Shown in pieces: positions 9,354 through 17,495 of a DNA stretch of 64,000 nt. Location of the stretch: positions 1,674,001-1,738,000 of the forward strand of contig NZ_LT594324.1 of the NCBI RefSeq assembly GCF_900089605.1. The letters run 5' to 3'. Positions within the stretch are counted from its first letter, which is position 1. Each line of letters begins with the position of its first letter. This DNA comes from Micromonospora narathiwatensis (GTDB lineage: Bacteria > Actinomycetota > Actinomycetes > Mycobacteriales > Micromonosporaceae). Below the pieces are notes generated by a model. That model worked only from the letters and a program-made list of their open reading frames with translations. It was not told the DNA's origin and did not search any database. The position numbers and the translations under genes were made by a program.

Positions 9354-10613
9354 GTGACCGATCCCGTACGGCAGCGGAGCATCAGCCGGCGTGCCCTGCT
9401 GGCCGGCGTCACCGGTCTGGGCACCTGGGCGGTCCTGCCGGAGAGCGGCTCGGACGCCCAGCCGCGCCGCCCGGCCGCGGTGCTGCCGCGCGCGGTGCCC
9501 AACCCGACCGCGACCCTGCACCTGGCGGCGACCGACGGCTGGGTCTCCATGCCGCAGGGCTCCCCGGCGATCAGCCCGTTCTGGCCCGACCCGCTCGCCC
9601 CGCCCAACGCCGACCTGTACGTCTTCGGCTTCCGCGACGTCACCGGCCTGTCGGCCACCGAGGTCACCGCCCAGCGCGGCAGGGCGCAGATCACCGCCCC
9701 GCTGCTCGGCTTCGACCAGGAGACCGACATCAAGATCAAGCTGACCAATCTCGGCCTGGCCCAGCGCCCCGACCTGGTCGACGGGCACACCGTGCACTGG
9801 CACGGCTTCCGCAACGCCATCCCGCTCTTCGACGGCGTGCCGGAGCTGTCCATCTCGGTGCCGATCGGCCGCGAGTTCACCTACTTCTACCGGCCGCACG
9901 ACGCCGGCACCTACATGTACCACTGCCACTTCGAGGACGTCGAGCACGTGCAGATGGGCATGACCGGCATCGTCTACGTACGGCCCACCCAGAACGCCGG
10001 CACCGCCGACGTCCCGCCCGGGAGGTACGTCTACAACGACGGCGACGGCAGCACCCGGTACGACCGGGAGTTCGCGCTGATGCTCACCGAGGTGTGGGCC
10101 GAGGCGCACTACCGCGACGCGCACATCCAGACCACCGACTGGACCGACTACAAGCCGTCCTTCTTCGCCTTCAACGGTCGCTGCTACCCGGACACCCTCG
10201 CCCCCAACGGCGACCCGCTCAGCCCCGCCGCCGGGCGGCTGCGCTACCAGCCGGTCTCCTCGCTGATCACGGCGAACGCGGGGGAGCGGGTGCTGCTGCG
10301 GCTGGCCAACCTTGGCTACTGGAACCACACCCTCACCGTGGACGGCGTCGACCTGCTGGTGGTCGGCAAGGACGCCGCGCTGCTGCGCGGCCGCGACGGC
10401 AGCGCCGAGTACCAGGTGACCAGCACCGTCGAGATCGGGCCGGGGGAGAGCCGCGACGTCATCTTCACCGTGCCCGAGGCCGGCACGTACCTGCTCTACG
10501 ACCGCGACCTGATGTCCCTGGCCAACGCCGGTGGCGGACGGGGCGGGCAGTTGACCGAGATCCGGATCTCGCCGCCCGGCACGCTCCCGGCGCAGACCCG
10601 GGCGAACGCCTGA
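9354..10613 (+). CDS. Two-domain multicopper oxidase-like protein A (carries type 1 copper site)
   Basis: A 419-residue exported cupredoxin protein. The GTG at 9354 follows GAGGAGGAG, and the N terminus has a twin-arginine motif (SRRALLAG), so it is probably exported folded by Tat. Domain 1 holds HWHG (His148, His150) and YHCHFEDVEHVQMGM (His190, Cys191, His192, His198, Met201/203). These are two trinuclear-site HxH pairs plus the Cys/His/Met of a type 1 copper, an arrangement known from two-domain oxidases with T1 in domain 1. Domain 2 keeps the fold signatures (around NHTLTVDG and GTYLLYDRD) but has lost both HxH pairs. A full trinuclear centre therefore cannot be built from this chain alone; the missing His pairs are present in the next gene. 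Substrate unknown; metal, bilirubin or phenol oxidation are all possible. Confidence 0.85.
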   Translation: MTDPVRQRSISRRALLAGVTGLGTWAVLPESGSDAQPRRPAAVLPRAVPNPTATLHLAATDGWVSMPQGSPAISPFWPDPLAPPNADLYVFGFRDVTGLSATEVTAQRGRAQITAPLLGFDQETDIKIKLTNLGLAQRPDLVDGHTVHWHGFRNAIPLFDGVPELSISVPIGREFTYFYRPHDAGTYMYHCHFEDVEHVQMGMTGIVYVRPTQNAGTADVPPGRYVYNDGDGSTRYDREFALMLTEVWAEAHYRDAHIQTTDWTDYKPSFFAFNGRCYPDTLAPNGDPLSPAAGRLRYQPVSSLITANAGERVLLRLANLGYWNHTLTVDGVDLLVVGKDAALLRGRDGSAEYQVTSTVEIGPGESRDVIFTVPEAGTYLLYDRDLMSLANAGGGRGGQLTEIRISPPGTLPAQTRANA

Positions 10614-10614
10614 G

Positions 10615-11928
10615 ATGGGGGTACCGATGCTTCGTCTCGACCACGGCCGGTGGAAGCGGCTGAGCGCGGTGCCGCTCGTCGCGGCCATCGTCGCCGTGCT
10701 CCTCGTCCCCGGGCCGGAGCAGGTCGCCGCCAGCCCGCCGGCCGGCCTGGAGTGCCTCACGTCCCGCGACAACGCCTTCGACCTCACCGCGACCGGCGGA
10801 TACGCGGGCATGCCGGACGGCAACACCATCTACATGTGGAGCTACGCGGCCAGCGGCGGCGAGTTTCAACTGCCCGGCCCGACGCTCTGCGTCACTTCCG
10901 GGGTGAGGGTCACCGTCGTGCTGCACAACACCCTGCCGGAACCCACCTCGATCACCTTCCCCGGGCAGGCGCAGGTGCTCGCCGACGGGCAGCCGGCCCA
11001 GCCGGAGACCGACGCCGGCGGCACCCTCACCTCGCTCACCACCACCGCCGCGGCCGGCAACGGCTCGGTCACCTACACCTTCACCGCCGGCCCGCCCGGC
11101 ACCTACCTCTACCAGTCCGGCACCGACGTGCAGAAGCAGGTGCAGATGGGCCTCTACGGGGCGCTGGTGGTGCGCCCGGTCGGCCACCCGGACCGGGAGA
11201 ACGACCGGGCCGACTCGGCGTTCGACACCGACCACGAGTACCTCTACCTGCTCGGCGAGATCGACCCCGACCTGCACCTGGCCGTCGAGCGCAAGCGGGC
11301 CTACGACTTCACGAAGTACAAGGCCAGGTACTTCACCATCAACGGGCGCAGCATGCCGGACACCCTCGCCCCCAACCACGCCGACTGGCTGCCCGACCAG
11401 CCGTACGGGGCGCTGATCCACATCCAGCCGTACGACCCGGTGCACAACCCGAAGCCGGCGCTGATCCGTTACCTCAACGCCGGCTCCGTCAGCTACCCGT
11501 TCCACCCGCACGGCAGCGACGAGCAGCTGATCGCCCGGGACGGCCGGCCGGCGCAGGGCCCCGGCGGGCAGGACCTCTCGTTCTCCAACTTCCTCATCGA
11601 CGTCGCGCCGGGGCAGACCGTGGACACCCTGATGGTCTGGCAGGACGCCGAGCACTGGAACCCGAGCACCAACCCGATCCCGGTGCCGCTGCCGTCGTTG
11701 CAGGACCAGATCGTCGGCCCCGGTCCGGAGACCTGGTTCGCGGAGAACCCGTACCTCGGCGGTGAGCAGGGCGAGCTGCCGCCCGGCGTGGTGCAGAACA
11801 ACCAGTGCGGCGAGTACTACCACGTCGCGCACAGCCACGCGTTGGAACAGGCCACCAACTACGGGGCGAGCTTCGGCGGAATGATGACGCTGATCCGCAT
11901 CGACCCGCCCGCCGGATGTCCGGCGTGA
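10615..11928 (+). CDS. Two-domain multicopper oxidase-like protein B (carries complementary His pairs)
   Basis: A 437-residue exported cupredoxin protein starting 1 bp after the previous stop (ATG 10615; ATG 10627 is an alternative). The N terminus has a hydrophobic signal segment. Domain 1 is degenerate: the positions that hold HxH and HCH in protein A read FPG and YQSGTD, although the QVQMGL tail survives. Domain 2 has FHPHGSD (His297, His299) and YYHVAHSHALEQ (His403, His406, His408) followed by a GGM. The HSH replaces the usual HCH, so this domain offers trinuclear ligands but no type 1 Cys. It is thus the mirror image of protein A, and the pair together would supply four HxH motifs and one type 1 site. 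A heteromeric enzyme is inferred. Cys47, Cys92 and Cys398 could form disulfides. Confidence 0.85.
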   Translation: MGVPMLRLDHGRWKRLSAVPLVAAIVAVLLVPGPEQVAASPPAGLECLTSRDNAFDLTATGGYAGMPDGNTIYMWSYAASGGEFQLPGPTLCVTSGVRVTVVLHNTLPEPTSITFPGQAQVLADGQPAQPETDAGGTLTSLTTTAAAGNGSVTYTFTAGPPGTYLYQSGTDVQKQVQMGLYGALVVRPVGHPDRENDRADSAFDTDHEYLYLLGEIDPDLHLAVERKRAYDFTKYKARYFTINGRSMPDTLAPNHADWLPDQPYGALIHIQPYDPVHNPKPALIRYLNAGSVSYPFHPHGSDEQLIARDGRPAQGPGGQDLSFSNFLIDVAPGQTVDTLMVWQDAEHWNPSTNPIPVPLPSLQDQIVGPGPETWFAENPYLGGEQGELPPGVVQNNQCGEYYHVAHSHALEQATNYGASFGGMMTLIRIDPPAGCPA

Positions 11929-11948
11929 CACGGCAGGGGAGGGCGACG

Positions 11949-14900
11949 ATGACACCGATCCGTACGCCTCGGCTGGTCGCCGGGCTCGCGGCGGCGCTGC
12001 TGGCGCTCGGCCCGGCCCCAGCGGTTGCCGCACCACGGGACGCCGCCGGATCCGTCCGGGGATCGACCGCGCTCGCGGTCGCCGCCGGATCCGCCGGGCT
12101 CGCGGCGGCACCCACCGGCCGGGCGCCGGCGACCCTCGCCGGGCCGCCCGGACCGCCGCAGGGCACGTTGCCGCAGACCGGCTGCCAGCTCGCCGCCGGC
12201 ACCGCGACCTGTGAGCTGTGGGCCAAGCCCGGTTCGGTGGTGCTGCCCGGCGCCGCCGCCCCGGTGCCGATCTGGGGTTTCGCCTCGACCGACGCCGCCC
12301 CGGCAACCCTGCCCGGCCCGGTGCTCGTGGTCGACCAGGGCGACCGGGTGACCATCACCGTGCACAACGGACTCACCGACAACCTGTCGCTGGCGTTCCC
12401 GGCGGTCACCGGGCTCGCCCCGGACCGCACCGGCGCCACCCCCGGCGGCACCCGCGCCTACACCTTCACCGCGGCCCGCCCCGGCACCTACCTCTACGAG
12501 GCCGGCCATACCGGGTACGGGGCCCGACAGGTCGCCATGGGCCTGGTCGGCGCGCTGGTGGTCCGCGCCCCGGCGGTCGGCGGGCGGCCCAGCGCGTACG
12601 GGGACACCGCCTCGATCTACGACGACGAGGCGGTGCTGGTGCTCACCGAGGTCGACCCGGCCTTCAACGCCGCCCCGCGCACCTACGACCTGCGCGCGTA
12701 CGCCCCGAAGTACCGCCTGATCAACGGCAAGGCGTTTCCGGAGACCGCCGTGGTCGCCACCGACGTCGGCCGCACGGTGCTGCTGCGCTATGTCGCCGCC
12801 GGGCTGCAACCGCACCCGATGACCCTGCTCGGGCTGGACCAGGCGGTGGTCGGTCAGGACGCCCGGCCGGCCGCGTACCCCGAGGCGGCGGTGACCCTGC
12901 CGTTGCAACCCGGACAGGCGGTCGACGCCGTGGTCGGCGTGCCGGCGGGGCCGGACGGTCGGCGCTTCGCGCTGCTCGAGTCCGGCGGGCAGCTCAACAA
13001 CGCCGGCCAGCGCTACGGCAGCACGGTCAACGGGGTCAGCCCGCAGCAGGCCTTCGGCGGCATGCTGACCTTCCTGGACACCAACCCGCCGCCGGCCAGC
13101 GGTGACCGTGTCGGCCCGACCTCGGCGAACGTCCGGGTCGCACCGAACCCGGCCAGCGTGCTGAACACGATCACCGTCACCGCCGACTTCAGCGACGCCC
13201 GCAACGGCAACTCGGTGGTGGACCGGGCCGAGGCGGTCGTCGACGACCTGCGGGTCGCCGAGGGCACCGGCATCCCGTTCGCCGCCGCCGGCTTCGGCGC
13301 CGGGCCGACCGTGACCGGGGCCACCGCGGTCCTCCCCGGCGAGCTGCTCGGCACCCTCACCCAGGGCAGGCACACCGTCTGGGTACGCGGCCACGACGCG
13401 GCCGGCAACTGGGGCGTGGTCGGCAGCGCCACGCTGAACCTCGCGGTCACCGGCGCGGTCACCACCGGTGTGACCCTCAGCCCGAACCCGACCGGCGGCA
13501 CCGGCGGCATCGCGATCTCCGCCACCGGCGACGACCGTGGCCTGGGCGGCACGGTCACCGACGCGGAGTACTTCGTGGACGCCACCGGGCCCAGCGGCAC
13601 CGGCACCCCGCTCACCCTGGCCAACCCGGGCACGGCGGTCAGCGCCGAGTCCGGCAGCATCCCGGCGTTGGTCGCCGCCGCCCTGGCCGAGGGCCGGCAC
13701 ACGGTGCTGACGCACACCAGGGACTCGTTCGGCTTCTGGGGTCCGTACGCGAGCGTGGACCTGGTGGTGGACCGGACCGTGCCGACCCTGCTCTCGGCGG
13801 CGGTGGACCCCGCCGTCACCGACGGCCGTACCGGCTCGACGTCCGATCCGACCTGTCTGCGGATCAACGCGGCGTTCACCGACCCGCCCGGGGGCGGGGT
13901 GCACTCGACGATCGCCGGCGCGGAGGGCTTCCTCGACGTCGGCGGGGCGGACGGCACCGGGTTCACCTTCCTGGCCCTGGACGGATCGTTCAACAGCGCC
14001 ACCGAGAACACCTACGGGCTGCTGCCGCTGAGCGAGCTGACCGGGATCGCCGACGGCACCCACCGGGTACTGGTGCACGCCCGCGACTCGGCGGGGAACT
14101 GGGGTCCGCTGGCCGCGGTCACCTTCGTCCTGGACCGGACCGGGCCGGTGGTCACCGCGGTCACCGCGACCCCGAACCCGACCGCCCGGGCGGCGGTGCT
14201 CGCCCTGACCGCCACCGCCACCGACGTCTCGGCGGTCACCGACGCCGAGTGGTACGAGGGCACCGACCCCGGCGTCGGCCATGGCCACCCGATGACGGTC
14301 AGCGGCAGCGCCGTCTCCGGCACGATCGCCCTCAACGGGTTCAGCAGGGGCAACCACACGCTGTGGGTTCGGGCCCGGGACGCGCTGGGCCACTGGGGTA
14401 CGGCCGGCGCGGTGACGGTCAACGTCGACCCGCCCGACGCGATCTTCTCCGACGGGTTCAGCAACGGCACGAGCGCCTGGTCGCAGGTGTTCGGCACGGT
14501 GTCGGTCAGCTCCGGCCAACTGGTCGCCGGCACGGTCGGCTACGTCCTGGACGACACCCCGGCCGCCGAGCGCACGATGCACACCAAGGCCGACGTCACC
14601 CTCGGCACGTTCAACCCGCAGACCGCCGTGGTCACCGTCCACCAGCTGCGCAACGCCTCCGGCAACCCCCTCGCCGTGGTGCAGTATCAGCGCGGCAACG
14701 GCGTCAACCAGTTCCGGCTCGGGCTGCTGCGTCCGGCGGGGTGGGCGTACACCCCGTGGGCGAACGCGAACGGCGGGACGATCCGGCTGGACTGGACGTC
14801 GGCCACCGCGGGCTCCGCCACCCTCAAGGTCGGCACGGTCACGGTCGGCACCCTGACCGGCGACACCAGCGGCTACACGGTGGAGTCGGCGACGCTGGGC

Positions 14901-14981
14901 ATGGTCGCCCGTACCGCCACCACCACCAGCGGGTCGCTGAGCTTCGACAACTACGCCTCCACCCGCTACACCGCACCCTGA
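11949..14981 (+). CDS. Cupredoxin-like protein C without copper ligands, with Ig-like repeats and a LamG-like tail
   Basis: A 1010-residue exported protein; ATG 11949 follows GGGGAGGG and opens a signal peptide ending at about AVAAP. Residues of roughly 60-375 align by eye with the two cupredoxin domains of proteins A and B (VTITVHNGL, GTYLYEAGHTG, MGLVGALVV, VLLRYVAAGLQPHP, FGGML), but no HxH or HCH motif remains, so it should not bind oxidase copper. Residues 375-830 contain four Ig-like repeats, each ending in a variant of HTVWVRGHDAAGNWG. The last 170 residues form a jelly-roll/LamG-like domain (DGFSNGT-x-x-W start). The likely role is a structural third subunit or a surface/glycan-binding arm of the oxidase. 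This is inference from paralogy and operon position. Confidence 0.75.
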   Translation: MTPIRTPRLVAGLAAALLALGPAPAVAAPRDAAGSVRGSTALAVAAGSAGLAAAPTGRAPATLAGPPGPPQGTLPQTGCQLAAGTATCELWAKPGSVVLPGAAAPVPIWGFASTDAAPATLPGPVLVVDQGDRVTITVHNGLTDNLSLAFPAVTGLAPDRTGATPGGTRAYTFTAARPGTYLYEAGHTGYGARQVAMGLVGALVVRAPAVGGRPSAYGDTASIYDDEAVLVLTEVDPAFNAAPRTYDLRAYAPKYRLINGKAFPETAVVATDVGRTVLLRYVAAGLQPHPMTLLGLDQAVVGQDARPAAYPEAAVTLPLQPGQAVDAVVGVPAGPDGRRFALLESGGQLNNAGQRYGSTVNGVSPQQAFGGMLTFLDTNPPPASGDRVGPTSANVRVAPNPASVLNTITVTADFSDARNGNSVVDRAEAVVDDLRVAEGTGIPFAAAGFGAGPTVTGATAVLPGELLGTLTQGRHTVWVRGHDAAGNWGVVGSATLNLAVTGAVTTGVTLSPNPTGGTGGIAISATGDDRGLGGTVTDAEYFVDATGPSGTGTPLTLANPGTAVSAESGSIPALVAAALAEGRHTVLTHTRDSFGFWGPYASVDLVVDRTVPTLLSAAVDPAVTDGRTGSTSDPTCLRINAAFTDPPGGGVHSTIAGAEGFLDVGGADGTGFTFLALDGSFNSATENTYGLLPLSELTGIADGTHRVLVHARDSAGNWGPLAAVTFVLDRTGPVVTAVTATPNPTARAAVLALTATATDVSAVTDAEWYEGTDPGVGHGHPMTVSGSAVSGTIALNGFSRGNHTLWVRARDALGHWGTAGAVTVNVDPPDAIFSDGFSNGTSAWSQVFGTVSVSSGQLVAGTVGYVLDDTPAAERTMHTKADVTLGTFNPQTAVVTVHQLRNASGNPLAVVQYQRGNGVNQFRLGLLRPAGWAYTPWANANGGTIRLDWTSATAGSATLKVGTVTVGTLTGDTSGYTVESATLGMVARTATTTSGSLSFDNYASTRYTAP

Positions 14982-14989
14982 GCCGCTCC

Positions 14990-15019
14990 GTGGGGGCCGG
15001 GCGCGTGCCCGGCCCCCAC
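14990..15019 (+). terminator. Strong intercistronic hairpin
   Basis: A perfect 13-bp stem (14990-15002 with 15007-15019) with a 4-base loop, 8 bp after the stop of protein C and 20 bp before the next start. There is no U-tract. It is similar in design to the hairpin at 9289-9320 and separates the oxidase genes from the small anchored protein and CopC-CopD. Confidence 0.6.
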
Positions 15020-15039
15020 CGTCCCCGAGGAGTCCGACG

Positions 15040-15507
15040 ATGGTCGCGATCCCGTTCCGCATCCCGCGTCCCCGCCTCGGCCGGGTGGTGCTCCCGCTGC
15101 TCGTGCTGGCGCTGGTCACGGTGTCGATCGTCCGCTTCGGCGGTCACGCCGAAGCCCGGCAGGGCTACGCCGTACCGCACGACGGGCAACTGGAGGCCGC
15201 CCTGGGCATCCGCTTCACCCAGGCCGCCGTGGTCGGTGACGGCGGCCTGGTCGAACTGCGCTACGTGGTGCTGGACACCCAGAAGGCGTCCGCCTTCCAG
15301 AACGACACGAAGCACCCGCCCCGGCTGCGCAACGAGCGCTCGGGCAAGCTGGCCTGGCGGGCGGCGCTGATGAAGCAGGGCCACGAGCTGCGCCCCGGCC
15401 AGAGCTACTACCTGCTCTACCTGAACAACGACAGCGCCATCAAGCGCGGCGACAAGATCGAGATCACCTCGGGCCAGCGCCGCCTGGCCCACGTACCGGT
15501 GCGGTGA
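15040..15507 (+). CDS. Small membrane-anchored protein of unknown function in the copper locus
   Basis: A 155-residue protein with an N-terminal membrane anchor or signal (hydrophobic residues about 14-30, VVLPLLVLALVTVSIV) and a soluble exported domain. The domain has a His near the mature start (VPHDGQ), a VELRYVVLDTQ strand, KHPPRLRNE, and a conserved-looking YYLLYLNNDSAIKRGDKIEI hairpin. I do not recognise the family. The ATG at 15040 follows CCCCGAGGAG. Its stop is overlapped by the GTG of the CopC-CopD gene, so the two are probably co-translated. Position suggests a role in copper delivery or assembly of the oxidase, for instance an exported chaperone; no metal motif is diagnostic. Confidence 0.65.
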   Translation: MVAIPFRIPRPRLGRVVLPLLVLALVTVSIVRFGGHAEARQGYAVPHDGQLEAALGIRFTQAAVVGDGGLVELRYVVLDTQKASAFQNDTKHPPRLRNERSGKLAWRAALMKQGHELRPGQSYYLLYLNNDSAIKRGDKIEITSGQRRLAHVPVR

Positions 15508-17495
15508 GCGGTATGCGCCGACCGGGCCGTCTCCTCGCCGCCCTCACCGTGGCGGGCCTGACCGTGCTGCTCGGACCCACCCCGGCGCAGGCGCACGCGT
15601 ACCTGTTGCGCAGCGCGCCGAGCGACGGCGCGGTGCTCGATCGGGCGCCCGAGACGCTCGTTCTCGCCTTCACCGAGCACGTGGAGCTGTCCGCCGCCCG
15701 GATCACCCTGGTCGACGGCGACGGCCGGCACTGGGCGGTCAACGGGCTGGCGCTGCGCGGCGAGGACGGCGGACCAGCCGCCCCGGACGCCGGCAGCGAG
15801 GAGCCCGTCACCCTGGTCGCCGGCCTGCCGGCGCTTCCGCCGAACACCTACCACGTGTCCTGGCGGACCCTCTCCTCCGACGACCTGCACACCACCAGCG
15901 GCACCCTGGTCTTCGGAGTGGGCCGGCCGGTCACCGCCGCGGGCCCCGCCGGCCCCGTCGGTCCCGGCCCCCGGGAGACCGCCTTCCGGGCGCTCGGCCT
16001 CGCCGGCCTCGCCGTCCTGCTCGGCGGCGCCGCGCTGGCCCTGCTGACCGGGACCGGCGTCCGCCGCCCCGACCCCACGACCGCCGCGCTCCGCCGGCGG
16101 CTGCACACCGTTGCCGGGTACGCGGGCGCGCTCGCCCTGGTCGCCACGCCGCTGCAACTGGCCGTACAGCTCTCCGGGGCGGGCGGCGTGCGGTCGGGGC
16201 TCCTGGCCGACCAGCTCACCAGCGGTCGTTGGCTGCTCCGTGAGGTCGGCACGGCGCTGGTGTTCGTGGTCGTGCTCCGGGCCGCGTACCGGCTCCGGCC
16301 CGAGGTGACCGGATCGGCCGGTCCGTCGGGCGACGCCGGCCGGTCGGGAGCCGGCCCGGTGGCCGTCGCCGTCGGCGTGGCGGGTGCGCTCGCCGCCGCC
16401 GCGGGCACCGCCCTGCTCGGCCATCCGATGGGCGGCCCGCTGCGTACCGCACTGGTCGGCGGCGTCCACGTGCTGGCGGCCGGCGGCTGGGCCGGCGCGG
16501 TCGTGGCCGCCGTACTCGCCCTCCTGCCCTCGGCCCGGCAGGCAGCCGACCGGGCCGCCCAGCTGAGTGCACTGCTGCGCGCCTTCGCCCCGCTCGCCGC
16601 CGGCTGCCTCACCGTGCTGGTGCTCACCGGGCTGCTGCTCACCGGTCCGCAGGTGGCGACCGTCGACGCCCTGCTCGGCTCCCCGTACGGACTGCTGCTA
16701 CTCGCCAAGGTCGCCACGGTCGGGGCGGCGGGACTGCTGGGTCTGCGGACCGCCCGACGGCTGCGGCACGGCGACCTGCCCCGGCGGGGCCTGCGCGCCG
16801 AGGCGGGGCTGCTCGTGGCCGTCCTCGGACTGGCCGGGGCGCTGGCCGCCGCCGGACCCGGTCGGGGCCCCGGGTTTCCGGTGGCCGACGCCGGGCGGGC
16901 CGTGCCCCAGGTCAGCGGGCAGGTCGCCGACCTCGTCGACACGGTGGCCGTACGCCCCAACCGGCCGGGCCGCAACATCGTCTCCGTCGGCGTCGAGGAC
17001 ACCCGCCGCCCGGCCCCCGGGCCGGTCACCGGAGTGTCGCTGCTGCTCACCGGCCCGAACGGGGAGCGGGCGGTGCACCCGGTCACCCGGACCGGCGACG
17101 GCTGGGTGGTGGCGGTCGACGACATCCGTGCCCCGGGCCGGTGGCAGGTCGGGGTGACCGTGCTCCGCGACGGCCTGCCCCCGGTGACCGACACCCACCC
17201 CTGGCTGGTGCCGGCCGGCGACACGACCGTCACCCCCGTACGCGTCTCCGTGGCCCCGCTGCGACCGGTGCTGGACCGGACCGCGGTGCTGGGCACACTG
17301 GTCGCGGTGGCCGTGGCGGCCGTCGCCGGAACGCAGTGGTGGCGCCGGCGCCGGACCGGCGTCGGGCCGACCGCGGAGCTGCCCGGCCCGGGCGCTGCCG
17401 AGCCGGACGGCTACTGGGGGCGAGCGGCGGAGCTGTCCCGGACCACGAGTTCGGTGGCCAGCTCGACCCGGGGCGCCTCGATCTCCTCGCCCTGA
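15504..17495 (+). CDS. CopC-CopD fusion, copper binding/uptake protein
   Basis: A 663-residue fusion. A signal peptide (ends about AQAHA) is followed by a CopC domain of about 100 residues: mature N-terminal His in AHAYLLRSAPSDG, FTEHVEL, and DDLHTTSG near its end, which are the usual copper(II) ligands. Then come about eight membrane helices of the CopD domain with scattered membrane His (LHTVAGYAG, LGHPMGG, GGVHVLAAGGW), and an extracytoplasmic C-terminal domain with a last helix. CopC/CopD proteins bind and import copper, which would supply the adjacent oxidases. The GTG at 15504 overlaps the previous stop; ATG 15513 is an alternative. The last 85 bp overlap the 3' end of the convergent LacI gene. 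Confidence 0.88.
   Translation: MSGMRRPGRLLAALTVAGLTVLLGPTPAQAHAYLLRSAPSDGAVLDRAPETLVLAFTEHVELSAARITLVDGDGRHWAVNGLALRGEDGGPAAPDAGSEEPVTLVAGLPALPPNTYHVSWRTLSSDDLHTTSGTLVFGVGRPVTAAGPAGPVGPGPRETAFRALGLAGLAVLLGGAALALLTGTGVRRPDPTTAALRRRLHTVAGYAGALALVATPLQLAVQLSGAGGVRSGLLADQLTSGRWLLREVGTALVFVVVLRAAYRLRPEVTGSAGPSGDAGRSGAGPVAVAVGVAGALAAAAGTALLGHPMGGPLRTALVGGVHVLAAGGWAGAVVAAVLALLPSARQAADRAAQLSALLRAFAPLAAGCLTVLVLTGLLLTGPQVATVDALLGSPYGLLLLAKVATVGAAGLLGLRTARRLRHGDLPRRGLRAEAGLLVAVLGLAGALAAAGPGRGPGFPVADAGRAVPQVSGQVADLVDTVAVRPNRPGRNIVSVGVEDTRRPAPGPVTGVSLLLTGPNGERAVHPVTRTGDGWVVAVDDIRAPGRWQVGVTVLRDGLPPVTDTHPWLVPAGDTTVTPVRVSVAPLRPVLDRTAVLGTLVAVAVAAVAGTQWWRRRRTGVGPTAELPGPGAAEPDGYWGRAAELSRTTSSVASSTRGASISSP

Noticed and set aside
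4109..9880. A 1923-codon open frame on the minus strand opposite the giant exported gene and first oxidase gene
   Set aside because: It is an antisense shadow caused by high third-position GC; it has Arg/Gly/Val-biased composition, no domain and no ribosome site, while the plus strand has a signal peptide and clear domains.
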